Shown: positions 36,065-46,689 of the stretch, piece after piece
Layout: each line of letters starts with the position of its first letter
Position numbering within the stretch: position 1 is the stretch's first letter
From: Bradyrhizobium algeriense
GTDB taxonomy: Bacteria; Pseudomonadota; Alphaproteobacteria; Rhizobiales; Xanthobacteraceae
Reading direction: 5' to 3'
Length of the DNA stretch: 64,000 nucleotides
Assembly (NCBI RefSeq): GCF_003062295.1
Contig: NZ_PYCN01000001.1
Location: 578,001 to 642,000 of the forward strand
Program-made: the position numbers and the translations under genes
Notes under the pieces: generated by a model
What the model was told of the DNA's origin: nothing
What the model saw: only the letters and a program-made list of their open reading frames with translations
The model's database searches: none

Positions 36065-37201
36065 TCAGTTCAGTTTCGGCAGCACCTGCTTGACGACCTG
36101 CTTGCCGTCGACGATCTCGACCAGGAATCCCTGGCGATCGATGTCGCCCTTCTCGTCGAAGGTGACATCCATCAGGATGCCGGGCTCGCTCGCGGCCTTG
36201 ATGGTGAGACCGTGCAGATTGTCGGCGAACTTTTTGGCGTCGACCTTGCCCATCTTCTCGGTGGTCGCCTTGATCATGTAGATCGCGAGGTAGCCCTTCA
36301 GCCCGTTATGATCGGGGACGTAATTGTACTTCTTGACGAACTTTTCCCGGAAGGCCTTGACCAGATCGACCGGCGCATCGGTGGTGAGGCCGACATGGCC
36401 GCGCGCGCCGTTGGCGGCATCGCCGGCGAGTTCGACGACCTTCTGGCCGACCAGCGTCGTCTCGCCCATCAACGGCACTGATATCGCCTGGCGCTTCAGC
36501 TCTTTGAGCATCCGCGCGCTCTCTTCCTCGTTGACATAGACGAACACCGCGTCCGGCGCGGCGGCCTTGATCTTGCTGACGTCGGCGGCAAAGTCGGCTT
36601 GACCGGCTTCCGTGGAAATGTCGGCGGCGACCTTGATGTTGTACTTGGCGAATTCCTTGGTGATGACGTCGCGGCCGCCTTTGCCGAAGTCGTTGTTGAC
36701 CCAGACGATCGCGACCGATTTCGCCTTCAGCTCGTCGTTGATGTATTTGGCGACCTTCGGCATCGAAGATTGCTGGCCGAACGAGGTGCGGAACAGAAAC
36801 TTGTTGCCGCCCTGCGTCAGTTCGGCGGCCTCGCCACCCATGATCTGGGTGATGCCGGCTTCGGCGGCGAGCGGCGAAGTGACCTTGACGGAGCCGGAAT
36901 AGCCGGGTCCGAGCAGCACGTAGGGCTCGTTGTCGAGCGCCTTCTGCACCTGCGCGCGTGCGACGCCGGGATTCGACTGCGAATCCGCATGCGTGACTTC
37001 CAGCTTGCGGCCGAGCAGCCCACCCTTGGCGTTGATCTCCTCGATCGCAAGGTCGATGCCGTTTTTCCAGTTGTTGCCGACGGTGGCCCCGCCGCCGGAC
37101 AGTTCGGCGACGTTGGCGAGCTTGATTGGCGCCCCTTGCGCGAACGCGGCTGCGGCCGACACGGTGGCAAGCAGGAGCCCAGCGAAAATTCGAGATCTCA
37201 T
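36065..37201 (-). CDS. livK: ABC transporter periplasmic substrate-binding protein (LivK-like)
   Basis: A periplasmic type I binding protein of 378 residues with a signal peptide (IFAGLLLATVSAAAAFAQG, cleavage near residue 21). It has the Peripla_BP_6 start APIKLANVAELSGGGATVGN and NGIDLAIEEINAKGGLLGRK. It delivers ligand to the LivHMGF complex encoded downstream. The ATG at 37201 is preferred because GAGGGG lies 6 bp upstream; an ATG at 37207 abuts that site. Placement between the shikimate dehydrogenase gene and the permeases suggests a hydroaromatic or aromatic acid ligand. Confidence 0.9.
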   Translation of the reverse strand: MRSRIFAGLLLATVSAAAAFAQGAPIKLANVAELSGGGATVGNNWKNGIDLAIEEINAKGGLLGRKLEVTHADSQSNPGVARAQVQKALDNEPYVLLGPGYSGSVKVTSPLAAEAGITQIMGGEAAELTQGGNKFLFRTSFGQQSSMPKVAKYINDELKAKSVAIVWVNNDFGKGGRDVITKEFAKYNIKVAADISTEAGQADFAADVSKIKAAAPDAVFVYVNEEESARMLKELKRQAISVPLMGETTLVGQKVVELAGDAANGARGHVGLTTDAPVDLVKAFREKFVKKYNYVPDHNGLKGYLAIYMIKATTEKMGKVDAKKFADNLHGLTIKAASEPGILMDVTFDEKGDIDRQGFLVEIVDGKQVVKQVLPKLN

Positions 37202-37250
37202 TTCCATCCCCTCTTCTCGTTACAACAAGCGACCTTGTGACCGGTCGCGT

Positions 37251-37309
37251 TCTTTGATTTGAGCATGATCTTTTCGGAAAACCGGTGCCCACTTTTCCGG
37301 ATCATGCTC
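37251..37309. repeat. GAGCATGATC palindromic repeat (family D, copy 1)
   Basis: TCTTTGATTTGAGCATGATC (37251-37270) is followed by GAAAACCGG, CCCACTTTTCC and the inverted end GATCATGCTC (37300-37309). The same element, with an extra internal insert, is at 61201-61286. The inverted end runs up to the aroE stop codon (37309-37311), so the repeat may end aroE transcription or shape the livK promoter region. Confidence 0.88.
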
Positions 37310-38199
37310 TAAGCTGCGTTCACTTTAGCGTAGCGTTTGGCCATGACGGCGTCGAATGCATTTCCCATCTCGACGGCCGATGGCTTCAATCCCGTGAACA
37401 GTTCGAATGCGTCCGCGGCCTGATAGATCGCAAGCTCGCGCCCGGTCATGACCTCGGCACCCTCAGCCTTTGCGGCGTTCAACAGCGGCGTCCAGAGCGG
37501 CGTATAGACCGCGTCGGCGACCCACACGCCCTTATGCAGCAGAGCATCCGGGATGGGCGTGCCACGGTTCGGCAGCATGCCGACCGGCGAGCCGTTGACG
37601 ACCCCGGTGGCGCCGCTCATCGCATCCTCGACGCTGCCGGCAACACTTGTTTTGCCGCGTTTCCCGATCTGGGCGGCGAGTTGCGTAGCCTTGGCGCGGT
37701 CGGTGTCGAAGATCCTGATCTCGGCGACACCAAGCCCGGCCAACGCAAAGGTAATCGCCTTGCCGACGCCGCCTGCGCCGATCACGGCAACCGAGCTCTG
37801 TGCGGGATCACGGACGAGCTCGGTGATCGCCCGGGCAAATCCTGTCGCGTCGGTGTTATGTCCGATCAGCCGGCCATCGCGGACCACGACGGTGTTGACC
37901 GCACCGATCGCCTGCGCACCCGGCGACAATTCATCGAGCAGGGAGACCACCGCCTCCTTGTACGGAAAGGTGACGTTGACGCCCGCAAAGCCCAGACGGC
38001 GCACGCCATCGAGCAGCAGCCGCAATTCTTCGCGGCCAGCGCCCGCGACTTCGATCAATTGGTAGTGGCAATGTGCGCCGAGCGCCTCTGCGGCCCACTC
38101 ATGCATCGCCGGCGACGCCGAATGCGCGATCGGCGCGCCGATCAGGCCGGTGAGAAAGCGGCGATCGGCTGGAGCGAGCGGTCGGGCGGCAGGGCTCAT
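37309..38199 (-). CDS. aroE: Shikimate/quinate dehydrogenase (AroE family)
   Basis: A 296-residue cytoplasmic oxidoreductase that interconverts shikimate (or quinate) and the 3-dehydro acid. Substrate-binding residues are in GAPIAHSASPAMH, GVNVTFPYKEAV (catalytic Lys) and GHNTDATGF. The nucleotide fold is VAVIGAGGVGKAITFAL. The position that carries NRT in NADP-dependent biosynthetic AroE reads FDTDRAKA; an Asp at the end of the second strand usually means NAD preference, as in catabolic quinate/shikimate dehydrogenases. Its location in a catabolic block supports a degradative role, so a separate biosynthetic aroE should exist elsewhere. Confidence 0.88.
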   Translation of the reverse strand: MSPAARPLAPADRRFLTGLIGAPIAHSASPAMHEWAAEALGAHCHYQLIEVAGAGREELRLLLDGVRRLGFAGVNVTFPYKEAVVSLLDELSPGAQAIGAVNTVVVRDGRLIGHNTDATGFARAITELVRDPAQSSVAVIGAGGVGKAITFALAGLGVAEIRIFDTDRAKATQLAAQIGKRGKTSVAGSVEDAMSGATGVVNGSPVGMLPNRGTPIPDALLHKGVWVADAVYTPLWTPLLNAAKAEGAEVMTGRELAIYQAADAFELFTGLKPSAVEMGNAFDAVMAKRYAKVNAA

Positions 38200-38316
38200 G
38201 ATCTCGTCATCGGCGCAATGCGCGTTGGCGGCAGCGGTCGGTTCGGGATAGGTCCCGATCCGCCCAGACGATAGCGCTTTGCCGACCTAACACAATTACC
38301 CATTTATGCCGTATAG

Positions 38317-38331
38317 ATAACATCATGTTAT
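38317..38331. promoter_or_regulatory. Perfect palindrome upstream of the dehydrogenase gene
   Basis: ATAACATCATGTTAT is a perfect 7-bp inverted repeat around one base. It overlaps the lysR stop codon and lies about 118 bp before the aroE start, in a locally AT-rich stretch. It has the T-N11-A form expected of LysR-type binding sites and could be the operator for the aroE-liv-quiC transcript. Confidence 0.45.
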
Positions 38332-39266
38332 TTCTTCCGCGGCCTGGAATCGGACTTCCGCGGCGCCGCCTTGCCCGGTCCCACCGCCCGCATTTCCGAG
38401 CGCAGGCATTCGATGAAATGCTCGATGTGAAGCGACAGCGGTGCACCGCGCTTCACCGCAATGTAGGTGTCGAACCTGGTCGGCTCGACGATTTTCAACA
38501 ATTCGACACCGGGATAACCGCCATGAGCGACGGTGAACTGGTCGATCACGGCAATGCCTAGACCGGCCTTGACCAGCGCGCACACGGTGGTGCCGAAACG
38601 CGCGCGGATGGTGATGTCGTAGTCGAGTTTGTTGCGCGCAAATATCTCCGCCATGATCCTTCCATAGGGATCGTTGGGATCGATGCCGATCAGGGGATAG
38701 CGGATGATCTCCGCGGCCGAGACCTGCTTGCATCCGGCAAGTTCATGCCCCGCCGGCACGATGCAGAACAACTCGCCCGACGCCAGCGGCAGGAAGTCGA
38801 GGCCGGGATGCTCGAGCCGATAACTCATGGCGACGCAATCGCCACGTCCCAGCAGCAGATAATCGACGGCCTCCTCGATCTTGAGGATGTTGATGTCGAT
38901 CCGCAGTTCCGGATAGCGGCGCCGCACCCGCTCGATCGCGCGCGGCACCATGACCTGCGAGATGCTGGGCACGGAGCCGATACGCAGTTCGGACAGATCG
39001 CCGCGTCCGATCTTGGAAATGATCTCGGAGAGATCATCCATCTTCTCGTAGACGCCGTTGATCTGCTCGAAGATGTTGCGGGCTTCCGCCGTCGGGAAAT
39101 AGCGCCCGTTCTGGCGCTGGAAGAAGCGAACGCCCAGCGACTTCTCGGTGTATTTCACCAGCCGGCTGATGCCGGGCGCGGATACATTCAGAAGCCGCGC
39201 CGCGCCGCCGATCGTGCCGGTCACCATCACGGCGCGGATCACCTCGACCTGGCGAAGCGTCATCAT
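38328..39266 (-). CDS. LysR-family transcriptional regulator
   Basis: A 312-residue regulator. The N-terminal helix-turn-helix is MTLRQVEVIRAVMVTGTIGG followed by AARLLNVSAPGISRLVKYTE, and the effector-binding domain begins near residue 90 (LRIGSVPSISQVMVPRAIER). The C-terminus is basic and low in complexity. It lies between pcaHG and the shikimate dehydrogenase gene on the same strand, and is the only regulator in the block, so it is the best candidate to control it. The inducer (protocatechuate, shikimate or an intermediate) cannot be read from the sequence. Confidence 0.9.
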   Translation of the reverse strand: MMTLRQVEVIRAVMVTGTIGGAARLLNVSAPGISRLVKYTEKSLGVRFFQRQNGRYFPTAEARNIFEQINGVYEKMDDLSEIISKIGRGDLSELRIGSVPSISQVMVPRAIERVRRRYPELRIDINILKIEEAVDYLLLGRGDCVAMSYRLEHPGLDFLPLASGELFCIVPAGHELAGCKQVSAAEIIRYPLIGIDPNDPYGRIMAEIFARNKLDYDITIRARFGTTVCALVKAGLGIAVIDQFTVAHGGYPGVELLKIVEPTRFDTYIAVKRGAPLSLHIEHFIECLRSEMRAVGPGKAAPRKSDSRPRKK

Positions 39267-39314
39267 GTGCGAAGTCTTGCCTCTCGCGTCGCCTCGGCTG
39301 CGATGTGAATGCAG

Positions 39315-39917
39315 CTACACGTCGAAGAACACCGTCTCTTTGTCGCCCTGCAGGTGGATGTTGAAACGATAGACGGCATTGCCGCCCGGCTGGCGCGTCG
39401 CGATCAGCGTGGCGCGGCGATCGGCCGGCACCAGCTCCAGTACGGGATCTGACGCGTTGGCGGCCTCGCCGTCGAAATAGATCCGCGAATAATTGTGCAG
39501 CAGCATGCCGCGCGCGAACACGGCGAGCACGATATGCGGCGCCTGCGGCTTGCCGTCGGGATCGGCGACGTGGCCCGGCTTGATGGTGTCGAAGGCATAA
39601 CCACCCTTCGCATCGGTGCCGATGCGGCCGAATCCCTTGAACGATGAATTCGGCAGCGCCCGCTTGTCCTGCGGATCGGAGAACCGTCCCTGCGCATCCG
39701 CTTGCCAGATCTCCAGCATGCAGTCCGGCACGACCGCGCCGTCGCCATCGAACACCTGACCCTCGATGCGAATGCGTTCGCCCGACGTATCAGGCGTCAC
39801 GAGGTTGTTGCTGAAGGCGTCGTTCCAGTCGTATTTGCCGTTCGAGGTCAGGCCGTAGGCGAAATAGGGGCCAACGGTCTGCGACGGGGTGAGGCCGTCT
39901 GGCTTGGTCTGTTGCAC
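39315..39917 (-). CDS. pcaG: Protocatechuate 3,4-dioxygenase alpha subunit
   Basis: The alpha subunit of the intradiol enzyme that opens protocatechuate to 3-carboxymuconate. The 200-residue protein begins LTPSQTVGPYFAYGL and has the family core IRIEGQVFDGDGAVVPDCML and EIWQADAQGRF. The iron-ligating Tyr and His residues of the beta subunit are absent, as expected for alpha. The start is a GTG at 39917 that directly abuts the pcaH stop codon; GGAGAAAAAG within the pcaH end serves as its ribosome site, so the two subunits are translationally coupled. Confidence 0.95.
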   Translation of the reverse strand: MQQTKPDGLTPSQTVGPYFAYGLTSNGKYDWNDAFSNNLVTPDTSGERIRIEGQVFDGDGAVVPDCMLEIWQADAQGRFSDPQDKRALPNSSFKGFGRIGTDAKGGYAFDTIKPGHVADPDGKPQAPHIVLAVFARGMLLHNYSRIYFDGEAANASDPVLELVPADRRATLIATRQPGGNAVYRFNIHLQGDKETVFFDV

Positions 39918-40619
39918 TTACTTTTTCTCCATCGGCGTGGCGTTGCGCCCGCGCAGCACAATGTTGAAACGGTAGCACAGCGCCCAATCCGGCTTGGTGT
40001 TCTCCAGATCGAACGCGGAAATCATCCGGTTGCGCGCCTTCTCGTCGGTCACCGAATTGAAGATCGGATCGAACGGGAACAGCGGATCACCTGGGAAATA
40101 CATCTGCGTCACCAGACGCGACACGAACGAATGGCCGAACACCGAGAAGTGGATGTGGGCCGGCCGCCAGGCGTTGTGGTGATTGCCCCAGGGATAGGCG
40201 CCGGGCTTGATGGTGACGAAGCGATAATAGCCTTGCGCGTCCGACTGCGCACGGCCGGCACCGGTGAAATTCGGATCGAGCGGCGCGGGATGCTGGTCGA
40301 CGACATGCACGTAACGGCCGCAGGCGTTGGCCTGCCAGAGTTCGACCAGCGCGTTCGGCACGCCGCGGCCGTCTTCGTCGAGCACATGGCCGTGCACGAT
40401 GATGCGCTCGCCGAGCGGCTCGCCCTTGCCTTGAACGGTGAGGTCGTGATCGTTCTCGCGCACCGTCTCGTGGCCGTAGACCGGCCCGGTCAATTCCGAC
40501 AGCGTGTGCCGCATCGGGATCAGCGGCTTGGAAGGTGAGCGCTTGATCGTGCTCTTGTAGGCGGGGGACAGCCGCGGCGGATGCGCCGCGAGACTTTGCA
40601 CTGGATAGACCAATGTCAT
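39918..40619 (-). CDS. pcaH: Protocatechuate 3,4-dioxygenase beta subunit
   Basis: The 233-residue catalytic beta subunit, which binds the non-haem Fe(III). Likely iron ligands are Tyr in CGRYVHVVDQ, Tyr in KPGAYPWGNHHN, and the two His residues in WRPAHIHFSVFG. The N-terminus has the family stretch LSELTGPVYGHETVRENDHD. The ATG at 40619 follows GGGAGGA by about 7 bp; the frame upstream of it is spurious. It is followed without a gap by pcaG. Confidence 0.96.
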   Translation of the reverse strand: MTLVYPVQSLAAHPPRLSPAYKSTIKRSPSKPLIPMRHTLSELTGPVYGHETVRENDHDLTVQGKGEPLGERIIVHGHVLDEDGRGVPNALVELWQANACGRYVHVVDQHPAPLDPNFTGAGRAQSDAQGYYRFVTIKPGAYPWGNHHNAWRPAHIHFSVFGHSFVSRLVTQMYFPGDPLFPFDPIFNSVTDEKARNRMISAFDLENTKPDWALCYRFNIVLRGRNATPMEKK

Positions 40620-40755
40620 GACGAATTCCTCCCTCGCATCGCGCTCGCAGCGCAAAATTGCTTTGCAATTTTGTCGCTGAGCCGCGCCCGCCAGATCATT
40701 ATATGACATAACTAATCCGGGAAAGGACTGTTTTTCACTCTCCCAATTAGCTGTT
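40620..40755 (-). promoter_or_regulatory. AT-rich pcaHG upstream region
   Basis: This gap between pcaF and pcaH is unusually AT-rich for the window. At 40698-40716 it holds ATTATATGACATAACTAAT, within which TTAT and ATAA form a short dyad (TTATGTCATATAA on the minus strand). A hairpin (GCAAAATTGC-TTT-GCAATTTTGT) lies at about 40653-40675. A LysR- or IclR-type operator and a promoter for pcaHG are plausible here; the hairpin could equally be an attenuator or a terminator for pcaF. Confidence 0.4.
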
Positions 40756-41964
<1,209 letters not shown>

Positions 41965-42203
41965 TGAGTTTCTCCCTGAATACCGCGCTTTAGGCGTTGA
42001 CCCGCTAGGCTTGATGGCGAGTTTTAGGAGCGCGCCCGCGACAGGTCAATTGAGGCGACGTTCCCGTATGATGCTTTCGCGGCAGGTCCGTCATGCCCTC
42101 AACGCTGGCGTGATGAGATGGAGAGCGCCGGGCGTGGAAAACTCTGACAACGCGGGTATGGGAATAGGACCGGACCGCGAAATTTTGTAGTTTGCCGCCC
42201 GTA

Positions 42204-44939
42204 ATGACGATCCAGCAATCCATCCCCTCCCCCGCACCGCCCGAGGCCACGCCGGCACCTGATGCAAATTCGCGCGTCACGCCGATGATGGAACAATATT
42301 TGGAGATCAAGGCCGCCCATCCCGGGCTCCTACTGTTCTACCGGATGGGCGATTTCTACGAGCTGTTCTTCGAGGACGCCGAAATCGCCTCCAGAACGCT
42401 CGGTATCGTGCTGACCAAGCGCGGCAAGCATCAGGGCATGGATATCCCGATGTGCGGCGTGCCGGTGGAGCGCTCCGAGGACTATCTGCATCGGCTGATC
42501 AACGCCGGCCATAGGGTCGCGGTGTGTGAGCAGACCGAGAATCCCGCCGCGGCACGCGCCCGCGGCAACAAGAGCGTGGTGGCCCGCGGCGTGGTGCGGC
42601 TGGTGACGCCGGGCACGCTGACCGAAGACACGCTGCTGGATGCCCGCACCAACAATTACCTGCTGGCGATCGCGCGCGCGCGGGCCTCCTCCGGTGGCGA
42701 CCGCATTGGCCTGGCCTGGATCGACATCTCCACGTCCGAATTCATGGTCACGGAATGCGCGACCGCGGAACTCGCGGCGACGCTGGCGCGGATCAATCCG
42801 AATGAGGTCATCGTCACCGACGCGCTCTATGGCGATCCTGATCTGGGCCCGCTGCTGCGCGAATTGCCGTCAGTAACGCCGCTCACCCGCGACGTCTTCG
42901 ATGGCGCCACCGCCGAACGGCGGCTGTGCGACTATTTCGCGGTCGCGACGATGGATGGTTTGTCCGCGATGTCGCGGCTGGAGGCGACCGCGGCCGCCGC
43001 CGCCGTCACCTATATCGACCGCACGCAGGTCGGAAAGCGCCCGCCGCTGTCGCCGCCCTCGCGCGAGGCCGCCGGAACGACCATGGCGATCGATCCCGCT
43101 ACCCGCGCCAATCTCGAATTGACCCGCACGCTGTCAGGCGAACGGCGCGGGTCGCTGCTCGATGCGATCGATTGCACGGTTACCGCCGCGGGCTCGCGGC
43201 TATTGGCGCAACGTCTCGCCGCGCCGCTCACGGACAGCGTAGGAATCGCACGGCGGCTGGACGCGATTACGGCATTTGTCGCCGATAGCGCGGCGCGTGA
43301 CGATGTCAGGACCACGCTGCGCGCCGCGCCCGACATGTCGCGCGCGTTGGCGCGGCTGTCGGTCGGACGCGGCGGCCCGCGCGACCTTGCAGGCTTGCGC
43401 GATGGAATCCTTGCCGCCGACCAGGCACTGGCGCGGCTTGCGCAGCTCGAAGCGCCGCCATCGGAAGTCGTAGCCGTTATGGAGGCGCTACGCCGTCCCT
43501 CGCGCGACCTCGCGCGCGAGTTTGAACGCGCGCTCGCCGAGCAATTGCCGCTGATCAAGCGCGACGGCGGCTTCATCCGCGAAGGCTATGAGGCCGCGCT
43601 CGACGAGAGCCGAAATCTCCGCGACGCCTCCCGCCTCGTCGTCGCCGCGATGCAGGCCCGCTATGCCGACCTGACCTCCATCAAGGCGCTCAAGATCCGG
43701 CACAACAACGTGCTCGGCTATTTCGTCGAGGTTACCGCGCAGCACGGCGACAAGCTGATGGCGCCGCCGCTGAATGCGACCTTTATCCATCGCCAGACGC
43801 TGGCCGGCCAGGTTCGCTTTACGACGTCCGAACTCGGCGAGATCGAAGCCAAGATCGCCAATGCGGGCGACCGCGCGCTCAATCTGGAACTGGAGATTTT
43901 CGAGCGGCTTTGCGCGATGGCGCTGGCGGCCAGCGACGACCTGCGTGCCGCGGCGCATGCGTTCGCGCTGCTCGATGTCGCGACCGCGCTCGCAAAGCTG
44001 GCGGTCGATGACAATTATGTGCGACCCGAGGTCGATGGCTCGCTCGGCTTCGCCGTCGAGGGCGGCCGGCACCCCGTCGTCGAACAGGCGCTGAAGCGGG
44101 CCGGCCAGCCGTTCATCGCCAACGCCTGCGACCTGTCGCCTAGCCCCGCGCAAAAATCCGGCCAGATCTGGCTGATCACCGGCCCGAACATGGCGGGCAA
44201 ATCGACCTTCCTGCGCCAGAATGCGCTGATCGCGCTGATGGCGCAGATCGGCTCCTATGTGCCGGCATCACGCGCCCGGATTGGCGTCGTCGATCGCCTG
44301 TTCTCCCGCGTCGGCGCGGCGGATGATCTCGCGCGTGGCCGCTCGACCTTCATGGTCGAGATGGTCGAGACCGCCGTCATCCTCAACCAGGCTAGCGAGC
44401 GCTCGCTGGTCATCCTCGATGAAATCGGCCGCGGCACCGCGACCTTCGACGGCCTGTCGATCGCATGGGCCGCGATCGAGCATCTGCATGAGGCCAACCG
44501 CTGCCGCGCGCTGTTCGCCACACATTATCACGAGCTGACCGCGCTCTCCGCCAAGCTGCCGCGGATGTTCAACGCCACCGTGCGCGTCAAGGAATGGCAG
44601 GGCGACGTCGTATTCCTGCACGAGGTGCTGCCGGGTTCGGCCGACCGTTCCTACGGCATCCAGGTCGCCAAACTCGCTGGCCTTCCGTCGGCGGTGATCA
44701 CGCGCGCCAAGTCGGTGCTGGCGAAGCTCGAAGCGCAAGACCGCGGCCAGACGGCGCGTGCGCTGGCCGACGATTTGCCGCTGTTCGCCGTCCCCTCCCG
44801 TGCCGCCGCCGAACCCGCGCCGCCGAGCGAGGCCGAGCAGATGATGGAAGCCGTGAAGGCGCTGCATCCCGACGAGATGTCGCCGCGCGAGGCGCTGGAG
44901 GCGCTATATGCGCTGAAGGCGAAATTGCCGAAGGGGTAA
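42204..44939 (+). CDS. mutS: DNA mismatch repair protein MutS
   Basis: MutS recognises base mismatches and starts repair with MutL. The 911-residue protein has the mismatch-reading Phe-X-Glu in [13 protein letters not shown] (about residue 55), the connector and lever domains, and the C-terminal ATPase with Walker [15 protein letters not shown], then [33 protein letters not shown] and [10 protein letters not shown]. The ATG at 42204 ([10 protein letters not shown]) is preferred over a TTG at 42192. The unstructured Pro-rich start of about 25 residues is common in rhizobia. mutS and glnD lie near each other in many alphaproteobacteria, here separated by two extra genes and repeats. Confidence 0.97.
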   Translation: MTIQQSIPSPAPPEATPAPDANSRVTPMMEQYLEIKAAHPGLLLFYRMGDFYELFFEDAEIASRTLGIVLTKRGKHQGMDIPMCGVPVERSEDYLHRLINAGHRVAVCEQTENPAAARARGNKSVVARGVVRLVTPGTLTEDTLLDARTNNYLLAIARARASSGGDRIGLAWIDISTSEFMVTECATAELAATLARINPNEVIVTDALYGDPDLGPLLRELPSVTPLTRDVFDGATAERRLCDYFAVATMDGLSAMSRLEATAAAAAVTYIDRTQVGKRPPLSPPSREAAGTTMAIDPATRANLELTRTLSGERRGSLLDAIDCTVTAAGSRLLAQRLAAPLTDSVGIARRLDAITAFVADSAARDDVRTTLRAAPDMSRALARLSVGRGGPRDLAGLRDGILAADQALARLAQLEAPPSEVVAVMEALRRPSRDLAREFERALAEQLPLIKRDGGFIREGYEAALDESRNLRDASRLVVAAMQARYADLTSIKALKIRHNNVLGYFVEVTAQHGDKLMAPPLNATFIHRQTLAGQVRFTTSELGEIEAKIANAGDRALNLELEIFERLCAMALAASDDLRAAAHAFALLDVATALAKLAVDDNYVRPEVDGSLGFAVEGGRHPVVEQALKRAGQPFIANACDLSPSPAQKSGQIWLITGPNMAGKSTFLRQNALIALMAQIGSYVPASRARIGVVDRLFSRVGAADDLARGRSTFMVEMVETAVILNQASERSLVILDEIGRGTATFDGLSIAWAAIEHLHEANRCRALFATHYHELTALSAKLPRMFNATVRVKEWQGDVVFLHEVLPGSADRSYGIQVAKLAGLPSAVITRAKSVLAKLEAQDRGQTARALADDLPLFAVPSRAAAEPAPPSEAEQMMEAVKALHPDEMSPREALEALYALKAKLPKG

Positions 44940-44946
44940 CGAGTCC

Positions 44947-45032
44947 GTAACTCGGATGGAGCGCAGCGCAATCCGGGAATCTCACCCGCGGATCGGCCGG
45001 CCCCGGATTGCGCTTCGCTCCTTCCGGGCTAC
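44947..45032. repeat. Inverted intergenic repeat (family B, copy 2)
   Basis: The arm CTCGGATGGAGCGCAGCGCA-type at 44947-44978 is inverted at 45001-45032 (ending CTTCCGGGCTACGG). It begins 8 bp after the mutS stop and ends next to the converging membrane-protein gene. It is the same family as 16153-16240. Confidence 0.87.
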
Positions 45033-45036
45033 GGCT

Positions 45037-45831
45037 TCACCGCGCCGCCTTCCTCCGCCCGAGCCACCACAGGCCGAGATTCCACGCCACACACGTCGCC
45101 AGCGCCAAGCTCAGCCCGATCGCCGAGCCGAACTGCAGTGCCGCAACATGCAGCACTGATATCGCGATGCCCAGGCCGATCAGGCCCCAGGCGCTGTTGG
45201 CGAGTACGGCCGCGGTCGGCGGGCCGCCGATGCGCGGGTGCAGGATCAGCATCATGGAGGTGAACACGACCGGGAACAGCGCGATCATGCCGCTGACCTT
45301 GGGTCCGACCCAGCTCGATGTGGTGACCACCGTCGCCACCAGCGTTGCGACCAGCGACGCCCGCAGCGGAATGTCGTACCAGCGGCGTTTGATCGGCGGC
45401 ATCTTGGCGTGGCGGTAGCGGGCGAGCAGCGGCACGCAGATGGCGTAAGCGACGACATTGGCGATCAGGCCGCCGGCCAGCGACCATTGCACCGAACGGA
45501 TGATGGCGGCGAGCGACAGCCACACGACCACCGCCGTGAAGCAACTAAGTAGCGCGCCATGACGCTGCGCCAGCACGACATAGGCCAGCCCGAGGAAGAT
45601 CGTCGCGGCGTTGATCGGCAGACTTGCCAGCGCGCCCTCGGCGATGAAGGCCGCGTCATGATCGAGCGCGAGGAACACGTAGGAGGGCCCGGCCGAGATC
45701 GGCAGCGTTGCGATCAGCGCACCGATCACCGGGCCCGAACGCTCGGTGACGATGGAAGCGGTCACCACGAACGCCGCGGTGATCGCCATGCGCAGGCCGA
45801 GCGTCAGGATGAAGGCGAGTTCGGGGGACAT
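45037..45831 (-). CDS. Membrane protein of unknown function
   Basis: A 264-residue inner-membrane protein with about eight hydrophobic segments (FILTLGLRMAITAAFVVTAS, VIGALIATLPISAGPSYVFL, AATIFLGLAYVVLA, CFTAVVVWLSLAAIIR, GGLIANVVAYAICVPLLA, LVATLVATVVTTSSWVGP, GMIALFPVVFTSMMLIL, LSLALATCVAWNLGLWWL). The repeated GALIATLPISAGPSY and SGMIALFPVVFTSMM stretches suggest two related halves. I cannot name the family. It is flanked on both sides by palindromic repeats and so seems monocistronic. Confidence 0.75.
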   Translation of the reverse strand: MSPELAFILTLGLRMAITAAFVVTASIVTERSGPVIGALIATLPISAGPSYVFLALDHDAAFIAEGALASLPINAATIFLGLAYVVLAQRHGALLSCFTAVVVWLSLAAIIRSVQWSLAGGLIANVVAYAICVPLLARYRHAKMPPIKRRWYDIPLRASLVATLVATVVTTSSWVGPKVSGMIALFPVVFTSMMLILHPRIGGPPTAAVLANSAWGLIGLGIAISVLHVAALQFGSAIGLSLALATCVAWNLGLWWLGRRKAAR

Positions 45832-45840
45832 GGTCTATCC

Positions 45841-45961
45841 GTCGTCCCTGCGAAAGCAGGGACCCATACGCCGCGGCTTATCGATTTTGGGAGGTGCGGG
45901 TTGATACTTCCCGCACCAATGGACTTCGGTGGTTATGGGTCCCTGCGTTCGCAGGGACGAC
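45841..45961. repeat. Nested palindromic intergenic repeat (family A, copy 2)
   Basis: The arms 45841-45868 and 45934-45961 are inverted copies, and each is itself a hairpin (TCCCTGC-GAAA-GCAGGGA and TCCCTGC-GTTC-GCAGGGA). A third hairpin, GGTGCGGG (45893-45900) with CCCGCACC (45910-45917), sits in the centre. The paired change from CCCCGC/GCGGGG in copy 1 to CCCTGC/GCAGGG here keeps every stem paired, which points to selection on structure. Confidence 0.87.
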
Positions 45962-45973
45962 ACCGAGATTGCC

Positions 45974-46483
45974 TCACACCCGCTTCATCGACACCGACAC
46001 CTTCGGGCCGTTCCTGATGGTCTGGTAGACCACGCAATAGCGCTCCGTCAGCTTGAGCAACAGGTCGAGCTTGTCCTGCGGCGCGTCGGTGCCGACCTCG
46101 AAGCGCAGGCGGATCTCCTCGAAGCCGACCGGAGCTTCCTTGTCGACGCCGAGCGTGCCGCGAAAATCCAGATCGCCTTCGGCAGTGACGTTGCCGCTTC
46201 TGAGCGGAACGTCAACGGCGGTGGCCACCGATTTGAGCGTCACACCGGCGCAAGCAACCAGCGCTTCCAGCAGCATGTCGCCGGAGCACAGTTCCAGACC
46301 GGAGCCGCCGGTGGCGGGGTGGAGGCCAGCGACCGCCAGCGCGCGGCCGGTCTCGACCTTGCAGGCGATGCCTTCATTGTCGATCGAGCCTTTGGCTTTG
46401 AGGGTGATGACGGCGGCCGAGGGATCGGACTTGTAACGTTCCTTGATCGGGGCCTGCATCGCGCGAAGTTCGGCGGCGTCCAT
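45974..46483 (-). CDS. OsmC-family protein
   Basis: A 169-residue protein of the OsmC/Ohr superfamily, cytoplasmic. The conserved region is SGLELCSGDMLLEALVACAG (about residues 65-84), which holds both positions expected for the redox cysteines, followed by VTLKSVATAVDVPLRS. Members reduce organic hydroperoxides, but this subgroup with two closely grouped cysteines is less well characterised. The ATG at 46483 (MDAAELRAMQ) follows GGGAG by about 8 bp. It diverges from glnD. Confidence 0.85.
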   Translation of the reverse strand: MDAAELRAMQAPIKERYKSDPSAAVITLKAKGSIDNEGIACKVETGRALAVAGLHPATGGSGLELCSGDMLLEALVACAGVTLKSVATAVDVPLRSGNVTAEGDLDFRGTLGVDKEAPVGFEEIRLRFEVGTDAPQDKLDLLLKLTERYCVVYQTIRNGPKVSVSMKRV

Positions 46484-46689
46484 TTTGTTCTCCCGACTTT
46501 GTTTGTGCACCGGATATAAAGCGCTATCGACGCGCTGTCATCCCGAGCCGCTGGTCATCCACACGCCGCGTCGGAAATCCACGTTTTTCCAACAGCTTAT
46601 GGCTGGCATTCGCGGCCTCGGCAGCATAGCTTTGATCCGACCGTACAATCCACCGTGACAGCCTTTGTGCCGTCCGTTATCGGGTAGCC

